From the IMG/VR virus record IMGVR_UViG_3300044841_000030, positions 1 to 27,338 of that record: a stretch of 27,338 nt of DNA, one strand, 5' to 3'. This document shows positions 15,240 through 21,961 of this stretch, piece after piece. Under the pieces are notes generated by a model that was not told where the DNA came from, ran no database searches, and saw only the letters and a list, made by a program, of their open reading frames with translations. How positions within the stretch are numbered: the first letter of the stretch is position 1; the number at the start of each line of letters is the position of its first letter. A program made the translations under genes and the position numbers. The stretch comes from a virus.

Positions 15240-15665
15240 AATGTTGTAGGTGTTGATCCTAAACTAATTCTTGCAATTATTTTAGAGATTGTCAACTGGT
15301 AGGGATACGTAGTGCTGCGTAAGGGACGCCATTAAGAAACCTGGACAGCGCCGACCGACAACCTGACACCTGTACTGGATAAGTATTTTCTTACTCACGA
15401 CCCTGACGTTTTCAGGGAGGGACAAGGGCACGGGGGACACACAAAGTGATGACTACACAAACCTATCCAGGTTGGTGGAGGGTAAGAGGGAAGGAGCCGG
15501 GGGCTGCACATCTCCAGCTGTATTTGTGATGGCTAAACACACTACAAAGCACCGAACAGGAAGTGGGCGCGTATTAGACCTTGCATGCCCGTAGTTCAAA
15601 TAAGTACATAAACCCCCACGCGCTAACAGAAGGAGCTTAAGCAATCGTTAGCAGCGCAGGAGTAT
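15201..15665 (-). ncRNA. Hypothetical minus-strand RNA of about 465 bases
   Basis: A perfect -10 box (TATAAT) on the minus strand at 15677-15672 would start a transcript near 15665, and the leftward terminator at 15201-15239 would end it. Nothing coding lies between. No known RNA family was recognised. The -35 box is weak, so this rests on the terminator, the -10 and the lack of genes. Confidence 0.3.
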
Positions 15666-15671
15666 GCAATC

Positions 15672-15677
15672 ATTATA
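15672..15677 (-). promoter_or_regulatory. Minus-strand -10 box (TATAAT)
   Basis: Perfect -10 hexamer with poor -35 candidates 16-18 bases upstream. It lies five bases left of the -35 box of the rightward promoter, so the two would compete. Confidence 0.35.
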
Positions 15678-15682
15678 ACCTA

Positions 15683-15711
15683 TTGACTAACAGTAAGAGG
15701 TATGCTAAGGT
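15683..15711 (+). promoter_or_regulatory. Promoter for the rightward DNA-metabolism operon
   Basis: TTGACT (15683-15688), 17-base spacer, extended -10 TGCTAAGGT (hexamer TAAGGT at 15706-15711). Transcription would start near 15718, with AAGGAG before the ATG at 15737. Confidence 0.55.
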
Positions 15712-15720
15712 TAAAGCATA
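15701..15720 (+). promoter_or_regulatory. Inverted repeat over the -10 box, candidate operator
   Basis: TATGCT (15701-15706) and AGCATA (15715-15720) are exact inverted arms around an 8-base centre. They cover the -10 and the transcription start, where a repressor would block the polymerase. The ribbon-helix-helix protein at 12407 is one candidate ligand, by inference. Confidence 0.45.
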
Positions 15721-15736
15721 ACGAAGGAGCTTACCA

Positions 15737-15931
15737 ATGAACGTGCATAATCTTTTAACCAACGCCATTAACGGAGTCACCTGCGCCCATGAGGGTTGTG
15801 AGCTTACCCCCGAAGAGGAGTACTGTCCCCTACATGAGCAGGAAGCCGCTATGGGTGCCTATGACAGCCTCTTTGATGGTGATGAGTACCAGCGTGAGAT
15901 GATGGTCGATCAGGCTGTAGGCAAAGAATGA
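15737..15931 (+). CDS. 64-aa protein with a small zinc-finger-like Cys/His cluster
   Basis: CAHEGC and CPLHE around residues 16-34 give C-x4-C...C-x2-H, consistent with one bound zinc ion. The rest is acidic. AAGGAG is seven bases before the ATG and it is the first gene after the promoter at 15683. Its stop overlaps the next start (15928-15931). Such proteins are common early phage genes of unknown role. Confidence 0.7.
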   Translation: MNVHNLLTNAINGVTCAHEGCELTPEEEYCPLHEQEAAMGAYDSLFDGDEYQREMMVDQAVGKE

Positions 15932-16335
15932 AACTCCTAGACCTAGCCCGCCAGGTAGAGGAAGCCAAAGAGGAGCATGAGTTCCAGAAGCTGGCCACTG
16001 AGACCGCCTATAAGGCCCTCCAAGACGCTCGAAGTGAGTTTGTGGCCGCTATGACGAAGATGGGCACAAAGAGCTTTAAATCGACCGACGGACGCCTCAC
16101 AGCGTCCTTAAAGGAAGTTCCTAAGTACGAATACGACCCCAATAAGAAGCTCGACACCATTGAGTGGATCGAACTCAACCTGATCGATCCCTATACCTAT
16201 CTAAGTGTTGACCGGGTAGCCTTCAAGAACATTCTGACCCAGGCGGTAGACCGCCAGGTAACCGTCCCAGGAGTATCTGCTACCACCACCGAGAGCCTGT
16301 CATTCACCATTAAATCCGAGAAAGAAGAAGATTAA
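15928..16335 (+). CDS. Coiled-coil phage protein (Gp157/host-nuclease-inhibitor-like)
   Basis: 135 aa. An N-terminal coiled coil (about 1-45: LARQVEEAKEEHEF...AYKALQDARSEF) is followed by MTKMGTKSFKSTDGRLTASLKE and a mixed C-terminal part. This helix-then-'G..SFK..DGR' plan is typical of phage proteins placed next to SSB and recombination genes. It is likely involved in DNA recombination or protection of phage DNA, inferred from pattern and neighbours. ATGA overlap with the gene before; the next start shares a base with its stop. Confidence 0.6.
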   Translation: MKLLDLARQVEEAKEEHEFQKLATETAYKALQDARSEFVAAMTKMGTKSFKSTDGRLTASLKEVPKYEYDPNKKLDTIEWIELNLIDPYTYLSVDRVAFKNILTQAVDRQVTVPGVSATTTESLSFTIKSEKEED

Positions 16336-16859
16336 TGAAGATAAATGTTACTCACGTAGGGTCGCCCTGGAGAGCCACGCCTACCTCAGACTACATGTAC
16401 ACCATCCACATTGAGAATAAGGGAGAACCTCAGAAAACCTTTGATGCTGCCTTAGCGAGTTTAGGTGAGCACGAAGCCGAAGAATACCAGAGCAAATCCG
16501 GCAAGACCTACTGGCGGGTCCCTAAAGCTGGCGGGTACGCTCCCCGGAGTTCTGGAGCTAAAACCTTTCAAGCCGACCCTAAGAAACTCAAACAGGAAAT
16601 GACGCTTGAAGTAGCCAAGAATCTCTCCATCCAGCGCCAAGTAGCTATGAAAGGCGCTGTAGATTTAATTGTTGCTGACAAACGTAAATACAACCAGCTC
16701 CACGATACCTACGCAGACCTAATGCAGCTGCTTAACCCCGACCAGGCTCCCGACCCCTTTGATGGGGTAGAAGTCCCCATGACCGACATGGGTGATTTCG
16801 CCGCCGAACAACCACCAATCGAGGCATATGATCAACTAACTCTAACGGAGCCTTTCTAA
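16335..16859 (+). CDS. Probable single-stranded DNA-binding protein
   Basis: 174 aa. The N-terminal half (about 1-70) is beta-rich with aromatic and basic residues (SGKTYWRVPKAGGY), compatible with an OB fold. A helical region follows (RQVAMKGAVDLIVADK, HDTYADLMQLL). It ends acidic with a final Pro-Phe, like the partner-binding tip of SSB proteins. Early-gene position beside the Gp157-like and NinG genes agrees. Weakly supported: no exact SSB motif is seen. Confidence 0.45.
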   Translation: MKINVTHVGSPWRATPTSDYMYTIHIENKGEPQKTFDAALASLGEHEAEEYQSKSGKTYWRVPKAGGYAPRSSGAKTFQADPKKLKQEMTLEVAKNLSIQRQVAMKGAVDLIVADKRKYNQLHDTYADLMQLLNPDQAPDPFDGVEVPMTDMGDFAAEQPPIEAYDQLTLTEPF

Positions 16860-17053
16860 TGAGCGGGACACAAGAGGGTGGATATAAAGCCCGAGAAACT
16901 AACCTAGGGAACAACCCCGACTTCTACAAAGAGATTGGTGCCTTAGGGGGTAAGAAGAGTCGCGGTGGCGGGTTCTCCAAAGCCACCGAGGAGCAACGCG
17001 CCGAGTGGGGGCACCGAGGGGGTAAGAAGAGTCGCCGCAAGAAGGAGTACTAG
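16859..17053 (+). CDS. KGG-motif small basic protein
   Basis: 64 aa with two GGKKSR repeats: ALGGKKSRGGGFS near 28-40 and HRGGKKSRRKK near the end. Similar glycine/lysine repeats are found in stress-type KGG proteins and in many phage genomes, generally with a GG.K(S)RGGGF pattern. Strongly basic, probably binds nucleic acid. Its start shares a base with the SSB-like stop (TAATG). Confidence 0.7.
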   Translation: MSGTQEGGYKARETNLGNNPDFYKEIGALGGKKSRGGGFSKATEEQRAEWGHRGGKKSRRKKEY

Positions 17054-17057
17054 CGGA

Positions 17058-17417
17058 ATGAGCCTCATGGAGAGGATGCAAGTACCGGTTACTTTCGATA
17101 AAGCCAATCGTAAGAAGGACAGGAGCGTCTCCCTAGCTTTCACAACAAATATGGAGATAAGCAACAAGGATTTTGCTCTAATGGATACCATTGTAAGCAA
17201 TGAGGGATGGTTGTTATTTTCGGCTAATGAACTTAAAGATTCCGATGTCCCTAAAGAAGACGCGTCTAGTCGCGAGAGCAAACCTAAGATTGTGCGCTTA
17301 AAGGCGGTTTATTTCCTCTACTGGCGGGACAAGACCGATCAGTCCGAACCCTTCGATAACTACTGGAACCGTAATTTTGAAAAGCTGATGGACACGGTCA
17401 AGGACAAGCTAGAGTAA
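17058..17417 (+). CDS. 119-aa phage early protein of unknown function
   Basis: Starts MSLMERMQVPVTFDKANRKK. I chose the ATG at 17058, four bases after the preceding stop, rather than the longer frame to 16965 that would run over the KGG gene. The pattern KDRSVSLAFTTNMEIS...LMDTI, then FLYWRDKTDQSEPFDNYW..NFEKLMDTVKDKL, is one I associate with a widespread phage family near SSB and RecT/Erf-type genes, with no known activity. Confidence 0.75.
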   Translation: MSLMERMQVPVTFDKANRKKDRSVSLAFTTNMEISNKDFALMDTIVSNEGWLLFSANELKDSDVPKEDASSRESKPKIVRLKAVYFLYWRDKTDQSEPFDNYWNRNFEKLMDTVKDKLE

Positions 17418-17527
17418 TGGGGGGCTGCATGGGTGAGCATGTCGATGAAGTTTATTTATGGGAGCGACGCATGATTATCTACAGGTGCGTTTGGTGCTTA
17501 ATGCTAAGGAGGCAGCAGTGCAGTTAG
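17417..17527 (+). CDS. 36-aa cysteine-containing peptide
   Basis: Starts at an ATG sharing a base with the stop before it (TAATG); a second ATG at 17431 with GGGGGG upstream is also possible. It reads GEHVDEVYLWERRMIIYRCVWC, with a CxxC pair like half of a zinc ribbon. It overlaps the next gene's start by 10 bases. Confidence 0.45.
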   Translation: MGGCMGEHVDEVYLWERRMIIYRCVWCLMLRRQQCS

Positions 17528-17859
17528 AACTATTCAATCATAAGCCGATGCCCGGAGGAACTTCCGAGTTTGCTAGCCAAGACATTACCGCTGCAAAGCA
17601 CCATGGTAACAAATACAGCGCGGAGGCCAACAAGAGCCTTACCTCTAATAAACAGCGCCTTCGGCTTTTGGTCTTAAGCCATATCAAGGCTCAAGGTAGC
17701 TATGGAGCTACCTGTGATGAGGCGGCTGGGAGCCTGGGAATGCTGGCTCAGTCCTGTAGCGCCCGCTTTACCGAACTCAAGGCCCTCGACCTTATTAAAG
17801 AAATCGGCAAACGTAAGACTCGCAGCGGACGTAATGCCGGAGTCTGGGCAGTTGTCTGA
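17518..17859 (+). CDS. Winged-helix DNA-binding protein
   Basis: 113 aa. A GTG at 17518 with AAGGAGG six bases upstream is a better start than the ATG at 17458. It then begins MQLELFNHKPMPGGTSE. Residues ~45-113 are a winged helix: LRLLVLSHIKAQG, then a recognition-helix region (CDEAAGSLGMLAQSCSARFTEL) and the wing RKTRSGRNAGVWAV. Similar proteins sit in phage early regions beside ninG/ninB-type genes; probably a regulator or replication accessory. Confidence 0.7.
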   Translation: MQLELFNHKPMPGGTSEFASQDITAAKHHGNKYSAEANKSLTSNKQRLRLLVLSHIKAQGSYGATCDEAAGSLGMLAQSCSARFTELKALDLIKEIGKRKTRSGRNAGVWAVV

Positions 17860-17869
17860 GGTGGATGGA

Positions 17870-18007
17870 GTGATCGGCGAGATTTATGGCATTGAGATAG
17901 CTCATACCTCAATGGTAGGCGATAATAGGACACATGATGATGACTGGGAAAACTGTTGGTGCTGGAAAGAAGAAAAAGAGCGTAAGCAAGCTAAAGAAAG
18001 AAGCTGA
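17870..18007 (+). CDS. Small protein overlapping the ninG start
   Basis: GTG at 17870 with AGGTGG nearby gives VIGEIYGIEIAHTSMVGDN, then THDDDWENCWCWKEEKERK. The composition is protein-like and acidic, with CWC. It overlaps the first 74 bases of the NinG gene in another frame. A GTG at 17861 is an alternative start. Could be a chance frame. Confidence 0.35.
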   Translation: MIGEIYGIEIAHTSMVGDNRTHDDDWENCWCWKEEKERKQAKERS

Positions 18008-18368
18008 TGACATCTATAGCCTCTATATTAGACAACGATATGCCGACCCGCACACGGGAATGGCTACATGTGTTACTTGCCAAGTATCCAAGCCTTGGAA
18101 GGAACAACATTGCGGGCATTATGAAACCAGGGGGACTAATAGCCTTAGATTCGACGAACGAAATGGGCATGTTCAATGCGTTGGATGCAACATCTTTAAG
18201 AAGGGTAATTACCCAACTTATGCGAGATTCATGCTGCAAACATATGGACCCACTATCCTCGAAGACCTGGCAAGAGATGCGAAGGTTATACGACAGTTCA
18301 AACCCCACGATTTGGAAGAGATTATAGATACATATAAAGCAAAGTTGTCAACGTTGACGAAGCGTTAG
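17934..18368 (+). CDS. ninG: NinG/Rap-like recombination endonuclease
   Basis: 144 aa, close to family length after a lysine-rich start. CVTC (46-49), WKEQHCGHY (55-63, with H59, C60, H62), LRFDERNGHVQCVGC (71-85) and the CN.F..GN..TYARF stretch are the hallmarks of lambda NinG (Rap), a structure-specific nuclease that resolves recombination intermediates. The cysteines and histidines bind zinc in an HNH-like fold. It lies with SSB-like and Gp157-like genes, giving a recombination cluster. Confidence 0.9.
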   Translation: MMMTGKTVGAGKKKKSVSKLKKEADDIYSLYIRQRYADPHTGMATCVTCQVSKPWKEQHCGHYETRGTNSLRFDERNGHVQCVGCNIFKKGNYPTYARFMLQTYGPTILEDLARDAKVIRQFKPHDLEEIIDTYKAKLSTLTKR

Positions 18369-18382
18369 AAGTTAGGTACCTT
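18347..18382 (+). promoter_or_regulatory. Palindrome and weak promoter before the CHAP-like gene
   Basis: GTCAACGTTGAC (18347-18358) is a perfect 12-base palindrome in the 3' end of ninG. It overlaps TTGACG (18354-18359), which is 17 bases before TACCTT (18377-18382, a poor -10). It could separately control the wall enzyme that follows. Confidence 0.25.
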
Positions 18383-18398
18383 AGCGCTGTAACAGGAT

Positions 18399-18908
18399 TT
18401 GCTTATTTTAGTATCTCTAGCAATGGCTGTCTTAGCGAGCAGCTTGGAACTCACGAATCTCAAACAACCAACCTTCCCCGATTACAAACAAAACTATATT
18501 AAAACCATCGTAGAACCCTGTACCAACCAAGGGGGCCATTTAGAGGGCTATAGTTGTATAGTCCCGCCTCCACCGCCGGTATTGCTACCAGCACCCGTAG
18601 AAGTGGCTTACGTGGCTCCTCCGCCTGTCGTACCGATTGATGAGCTGACCGGTTCAATTGGCATAGCTATTGCGGGCGGAAATTGCGTCTTAGAGGTTCC
18701 TCTAAGCATTCGTCCCGACGGTAACCCGATTACCTGGCTGGCCACTACCCAGACTCCCTATATTGGTGGAGTGGCGCTGTTTACATATAACCACGTTGGA
18801 ATAATTACAGGGGTATGGTCGAACGGGGACCTTGAGATTCGCCATCAAAACTGGAACGGTATGCCGGTAACACGATTTCCTAGAAGTGCAATGAGGGGCT
18901 TTAGGTGA
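18399..18908 (+). CDS. Secreted CHAP-like peptidoglycan peptidase/amidase
   Basis: 169 aa from TTG at 18399 (AGGA just before; an in-frame TAA lies four codons... upstream region closed), or ATG at 18423. A hydrophobic start (LILVSLAMAVLASS) is a signal peptide or anchor. Then comes a proline-rich linker (~55-80) and a papain-like CHAP domain: GGNCVLEV with C96 as probable nucleophile, NHVGIITGVW with H132, and HQNWNG.PVTRFP at the end. It would cut wall peptides outside the membrane. Last gene of the rightward operon; role in entry, lysis or host conversion is open. Confidence 0.6.
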   Translation: MLILVSLAMAVLASSLELTNLKQPTFPDYKQNYIKTIVEPCTNQGGHLEGYSCIVPPPPPVLLPAPVEVAYVAPPPVVPIDELTGSIGIAIAGGNCVLEVPLSIRPDGNPITWLATTQTPYIGGVALFTYNHVGIITGVWSNGDLEIRHQNWNGMPVTRFPRSAMRGFR

Positions 18909-18946
18909 TGCCTCAGATTACGCACTGAGACGCTGCGAGATTATCC

Positions 18947-19042
18947 TTAAAAGAGCTTGAGCTGAGGGTTGTCGCAGGTCTCTGCGAGGAACGCCCACCC
19001 ACCGGAGTGGAACAGACTTTTGATGAATCGAATCATCCTCAT
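18947..19042 (-). CDS. 31-aa hypothetical peptide
   Basis: MRMIRFIKSLFHSGGWAFLA then a short polar tail. GGAGG lies six bases before the ATG, which shares a base with the TGA upstream. It is the last gene of the leftward operon from 20178. The tail LAETCDNPQLKLF looks conserved-like, but no family is known to me. Confidence 0.5.
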   Translation of the reverse strand: MRMIRFIKSLFHSGGWAFLAETCDNPQLKLF

Positions 19043-19209
19043 CATTCACCTCCCTTGTAACAAGTGCATTTGATGTTCTTGTCTGACGGTAGGTGCCCAT
19101 GAGGGCACTCATATGCGGCATCCATCATCTCGAGAGGGTCAGGAGCCCGGATAATGTCGAGATACCAGTTACGGTATTCACGAGCCGCCTTCTCTACATA
19201 CCTAAGCAT
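19042..19209 (-). CDS. 55-aa protein with zinc-binding-like Cys/His cluster
   Basis: Amphipathic helix first (YVEKAAREYRNWYLDII), then CPHGHLPSDKNIKCTC (35-50), a four-ligand pattern fitting one zinc ion. Its ATG at 19209 overlaps the preceding TGA and its TGA overlaps the next ATG, so it is coupled on both sides. Confidence 0.65.
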   Translation of the reverse strand: MLRYVEKAAREYRNWYLDIIRAPDPLEMMDAAYECPHGHLPSDKNIKCTCYKGGE

Positions 19210-19448
19210 CAGGCAGCCAGGTTGGGGAATTGCATGCTCGACGGCAAACCACGGAGCAGGACGTACTCCAGGGTGTTGGAGTTGACCTTGAGAGCCTGTG
19301 CGACGCCGTAGACGTCCATCAGCTCTTTTACTGCATCGGTATAGCGGGTCTTGTCCAGCTCGCGAGCCTCGAAGGCTGCGGCTGCCTTACGGCACATTGC
19401 GACCAGATCCAGTACTGAGTCGCCTTGCTCGTGTGTAAGCGACTGCAC
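19209..19448 (-). CDS. 79-aa helical hypothetical protein
   Basis: GTG start with AAGGA eight bases upstream; MQSLTHEQGDSVLDLVAMCR then charged helices. Soluble, no recognised domain. First of three coupled small genes. An inverted repeat lies about 60 bases upstream. Confidence 0.7.
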   Translation of the reverse strand: MQSLTHEQGDSVLDLVAMCRKAAAAFEARELDKTRYTDAVKELMDVYGVAQALKVNSNTLEYVLLRGLPSSMQFPNLAA

Positions 19449-19503
19449 GGCTAATCCTTCCGTAGATCCTGATTACCAATTTACCGCAGGGCTCAATTAC
19501 CCT

Positions 19504-19527
19504 GATGAGTAGATCGATCAGCTCATC
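19504..19527 (-). promoter_or_regulatory. Inverted repeat in the leader of the 79-aa gene
   Basis: GATGAG (19504-19509) and CTCATC (19522-19527) are exact inverted arms around a centre holding GATCGATC. No U tract follows, so operator or mRNA hairpin rather than terminator. Confidence 0.3.
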
Positions 19528-19576
19528 TCTCTTTCAAAGGGCGGCTACAGCCTTACCACGAACTTATTCTATACCA

Positions 19577-19726
19577 TTATATACGGGGGAATCCAGCTCG
19601 TTCTGCTAAGAGAACAATGCCAGTAACCAGGGCGAGAATACCTAGTACCCAAGCTGGGATAGCAATAGTAAACAGCGTCACTAGTGAGTAAACGATTAAG
19701 AAAATGCTTAGTAGAATGATGCCCAT
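19577..19726 (-). CDS. 49-aa two-helix membrane protein
   Basis: MGIILLSIFLIVYSLVTLFT, a proline turn, then WVLGILALVTGIVLLAERAG. AGGAG is well placed upstream. Two membrane helices with both ends likely on the same side. Similar small proteins are frequent in phage lysis regions (holin-like), but no family signature is visible. Confidence 0.65.
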   Translation of the reverse strand: MGIILLSIFLIVYSLVTLFTIAIPAWVLGILALVTGIVLLAERAGFPRI

Positions 19727-19735
19727 AATAATCTC

Positions 19736-19945
19736 CTAACTTTTGATTGTTGTACGAGATGCTACGTAGCCAAGTTGTGAGGCTACCGCAACAACTAAGG
19801 CGGCAATCTTAACGACTGAGTTGTCTGCTGGGCCCAGGGCGACAATCATGCTGCAAACACTAATAGCAACGGAGAAGTAAAACTCAGTGGTCTTAACACC
19901 TGATTTAATCTCAGAGGCAACCTGGGGGGCAGTCAACTGACCCAT
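19736..19945 (-). CDS. 69-aa membrane protein, holin-like
   Basis: A polar start (MGQLTAPQVASEIKSGVKTT) is followed by two hydrophobic helices (~23-37 and ~44-62) and a short basic tail. It is close to the amidase endolysin gene and has the two-helix plan of class II holins. The start is only two bases past the stop of the 76-aa gene. Confidence 0.65.
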   Translation of the reverse strand: MGQLTAPQVASEIKSGVKTTEFYFSVAISVCSMIVALGPADNSVVKIAALVVAVASQLGYVASRTTIKS

Positions 19946-19947
19946 GA

Positions 19948-20178
19948 TTACGCCTCTAAAGGGGTATCGGTCAGGTCCTCAGCTGGGGTCTCGGTTTCAA
20001 CTGCAGTAGTGGTGACCGGGATAACCACCGCTGGGGCGGTCCAACCGGTAGCCAGCAACAGGGGCTTAAGAGCCTCTAGCAGATTGTCTCCGAGGCTTGG
20101 GGCCTGGGCTGCATCTGCGGTTACGGCTGACTGCAGAGCGGTTAATGCTGTTTGTAGATCTGTGGTTACTTCTGACAT
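19948..20178 (-). CDS. 76-aa acidic hypothetical protein
   Basis: Helical first part (LQTALTALQSAVTADAAQ), then a threonine/proline-rich acidic tail. AAGGAG lies nine bases before the ATG, and a promoter at 20202-20231 precedes it, so it heads the leftward operon. No recognised domain. Confidence 0.65.
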   Translation of the reverse strand: MSEVTTDLQTALTALQSAVTADAAQAPSLGDNLLEALKPLLLATGWTAPAVVIPVTTTAVETETPAEDLTDTPLEA

Positions 20179-20201
20179 AATAATTCTCCTTAGTTATGCT
20201 T

Positions 20202-20231
20202 ATTATACTAGTTATTTGAATATGCTTGCAA
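20202..20231 (-). promoter_or_regulatory. Promoter of the small-membrane-protein operon
   Basis: Minus strand TTGCAA (20231-20226), 18-base spacer, TATAAT (20207-20202, perfect). Transcription starts near 20195, with a good ribosome site before the ATG at 20178. Confidence 0.6.
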
Positions 20232-21015
20232 ATTTATTTACGAGGCCCTGTAGTAAGTCTAGGATCTGCTTTAATAAACTATTATTCTCCTGCCCGTAAT
20301 CATGCCCAGGAGTTGGCGGGGGGGTTGCCGGTGGCGGTAAAGGCGCTGGCACAGGGGCGGGCGTAGAGGGGGGAGTTGGTTGAGGCGCAGGTGTTGACGG
20401 TGGGGTAACAGGGTTGCCGCCAGGCTGATACTGAGGCCAGTCATAAGTTCCCTTATTAAGCAGGTGCGCTTGAGCTGAAGCATCATCCTGGATGGGATAA
20501 ATATCGGGGGCTAGGCCATCCCCACAGCAGGCGGTTGAGCTAAAATCACGGTGGGGGCGTACGTCGGGCCAGGTCGCCGGAAACTCTGGATGCTGCTCAC
20601 AGAGGTTCTTACAGAGTTGATAGAAAGCCTCGTACTGCTCGCGAGTCGGGATCTGATTCTGAGGAGGGTGGAAGTACCCGTCTAGACAGATGGCTATGTT
20701 AGTAACATTCTCTGCGCTCCCGACAACGTAGAGCCAAGTTTCGTGGGGGCGAATCTTGAAGATGACGCCGGTGTTGTCAATCTTATAATGATACTGCAGG
20801 CCCGGCCCTAGGGTTTGATAATGCAGCGCTGCCTCAGCTTGGTAACGAGCTACTGAATCATAATCATGAGGACGAAATTGACCGTCGTGATGGACCGAGA
20901 TACTGGTGATTGTCCCGACACTGCGCTGATGAAGACCGTTATCATAGTTAGCACCCTTAGGATCAAGGTAGTTATCACCGGTTAAGTCAACCATCCCTCC
21001 CAGGTAGTCCTTCAC
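20212..21015 (-). CDS. N-acetylmuramoyl-L-alanine amidase endolysin (Amidase_2/PGRP type)
   Basis: 267 aa, GTG start with AGGAA upstream. The zinc amidase domain (~30-175) shows VHHDG (H42/H43), YHYKIDNTGVIFKI, a TREQYEAFYQLCKNL helix, and HRDFSSTACCGD with H155 and C163/C164 as the remaining ligands. A proline/threonine-rich linker (~199-238) leads to an amphipathic C-terminal helix (NSLLKQILDLLQGLVNKF) that may bind membrane or wall. It cuts between the sugar chain and the stem peptide at lysis. Confidence 0.93.
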   Translation of the reverse strand: MKDYLGGMVDLTGDNYLDPKGANYDNGLHQRSVGTITSISVHHDGQFRPHDYDSVARYQAEAALHYQTLGPGLQYHYKIDNTGVIFKIRPHETWLYVVGSAENVTNIAICLDGYFHPPQNQIPTREQYEAFYQLCKNLCEQHPEFPATWPDVRPHRDFSSTACCGDGLAPDIYPIQDDASAQAHLLNKGTYDWPQYQPGGNPVTPPSTPAPQPTPPSTPAPVPAPLPPPATPPPTPGHDYGQENNSLLKQILDLLQGLVNKFASIFK

Positions 21016-21016
21016 G

Positions 21017-21331
21017 CTATTCCTCGTACTTATAGTTGTATATTAGCACAAGGACTACAGCAACGCATAAACTAGCAAATCCAGAAGCCACATTAGCGAT
21101 ATGGAATAAATCTACACTAATACGACCCGTGAGACTTAGATACTGATAAAGAATTATAGGAAGGCCAGAAATTACAAATAGGAATATCCAAACAAGGACA
21201 TACCACCGAAGCCTAGAGAACCCATCAACCACTCTTCTAACCTCATGGATCTGCCGTGGTATAACATACCATCCTAGTAGAATAAGCGATATAACCCGCG
21301 CAATGAGGCTAAAAACTAAGTACCAATTCAT
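21017..21331 (-). CDS. 104-aa membrane protein
   Basis: Three hydrophobic segments: ~3-23 (YLVFSLIARVISLILLGWY), ~43-63 and ~76-99, separated by charged loops. Its start overlaps the stop of the gene before (ATGA, 21328-21331) and it ends one base before the amidase. A holin or lysis regulator is likely from context; sequence alone does not show it. Confidence 0.7.
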   Translation of the reverse strand: MNWYLVFSLIARVISLILLGWYVIPRQIHEVRRVVDGFSRLRWYVLVWIFLFVISGLPIILYQYLSLTGRISVDLFHIANVASGFASLCVAVVLVLIYNYKYEE

Positions 21332-21504
21332 CTTCTCTTCCCACCTCCAGTAGCTATATATATCTGTAGCGTAATGCCATCTTTGCGCAATAAGTCGCGC
21401 AGAGCTTTTGCACTCTGCGCCGCCTCTGCGGCTCTTCTGGAGTTTTCCTCCGCGATGTTCTCGATAATCTTATCCTTTTTGCGGCCAAATAAGTCGAACT
21501 TCAT
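21328..21504 (-). CDS. 58-aa helical hypothetical protein
   Basis: MKFDLFGRKKDKIIENIAEE, then an alanine/arginine helix and a glycine-lysine tail. ATGA overlaps with both neighbours (21501-21504 and 21328-21331). Soluble, charged; probably works with the two membrane proteins beside it. Confidence 0.7.
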   Translation of the reverse strand: MKFDLFGRKKDKIIENIAEENSRRAAEAAQSAKALRDLLRKDGITLQIYIATGGGKRR

Positions 21505-21728
21505 ATTCGCTCCTTAGAGATTTGCACCTTTTGTTGGATCAGCTCTAGCGAGTCTTTAATGAATCCAATTGGTGCTATTAGCTCATCGCGCGTTCTCTCC
21601 GCCCCAAGTATGCGCCTATCCTTCTCGGCAAGTAACTGTCTAACCAACCAAATATTGGCCAGGATAGATAATGCTAACAATGTTCCGAGGACGCCCTGCG
21701 AAGCAATCTGGTTGAGCAGGACATCCAT
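21501..21728 (-). CDS. 75-aa membrane-anchored coiled-coil protein (holin/spanin-like)
   Basis: One N-terminal membrane helix (GVLGTLLALSILANIWLV, ~12-29), then a charged helix with heptads to the end. This layout is common in phage lysis clusters. Overlaps the next gene by ATGA. Confidence 0.7.
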   Translation of the reverse strand: MDVLLNQIASQGVLGTLLALSILANIWLVRQLLAEKDRRILGAERTRDELIAPIGFIKDSLELIQQKVQISKERI

Positions 21729-21735
21729 TCAGTAA

Positions 21736-21954
21736 TTAGAGCTTACCGGATTTGCGCATAGCTTGGAAAACCGCACCAGCTACCTTTTTACCGGCAGCTG
21801 CTGAACCATACTGTTTGGTAGCTTTAGCCGCTACCGTTTTAAAGCCGGTTTTACCGGGAACGTTCTTTTTGCCCATATCGACGCCGCGAACGGCCTTCTT
21901 GGCGGCTGCGGATTTCGTCATTACCTTCTTCATGGCACCCATATTATTCCCCAT
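21736..21954 (-). CDS. Small lysine/alanine-rich basic protein
   Basis: 72 aa from the ATG at 21954 (MGNNMGAMKKVMTK); an ATG at 21978 would add eight residues. Strongly basic with repeated A/K blocks and several GKK/KTG turns, histone-like in composition, so probably binds DNA or RNA. A candidate promoter puts the transcript start at about 21955, next to the chosen ATG. Function unknown. Confidence 0.6.
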   Translation of the reverse strand: MGNNMGAMKKVMTKSAAAKKAVRGVDMGKKNVPGKTGFKTVAAKATKQYGSAAAGKKVAGAVFQAMRKSGKL

Positions 21955-21961
21955 CCGCCCT

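Larger units (their letters stand above)
15204..15736. other. Gene-free region of about 530 bases
   Basis: No convincing protein gene on either strand. It holds the terminator at its left end, a hairpin with stems CCCTGA (15401-15406) and TCAGGG (15412-15417), an imperfect hairpin around 15620-15657 (GCTAAC/GTTAGC), and promoters for both directions near 15672-15711. The first 99 bases continue the frame of the membrane gene after its stop and read KNCLRCWAEAV, GVDPKLILAIILEIVNW. No tRNA was found. Confidence 0.6.

Noticed and set aside
15453-15644. 63-codon minus-strand frame in the gene-free region
   Set aside because: No ribosome site, unlikely composition, no motif; not enough to call a gene.
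15204-15736. tRNA, tmRNA or RNase P RNA in the gene-free region
   Set aside because: No cloverleaf, no T-loop consensus with paired stems, and no conserved tmRNA or RNase P blocks were found by eye.
18909-18946. CTCAG/CTGAG hairpin between converging operons
   Set aside because: Only five base pairs and no U tract; a terminator cannot be claimed.
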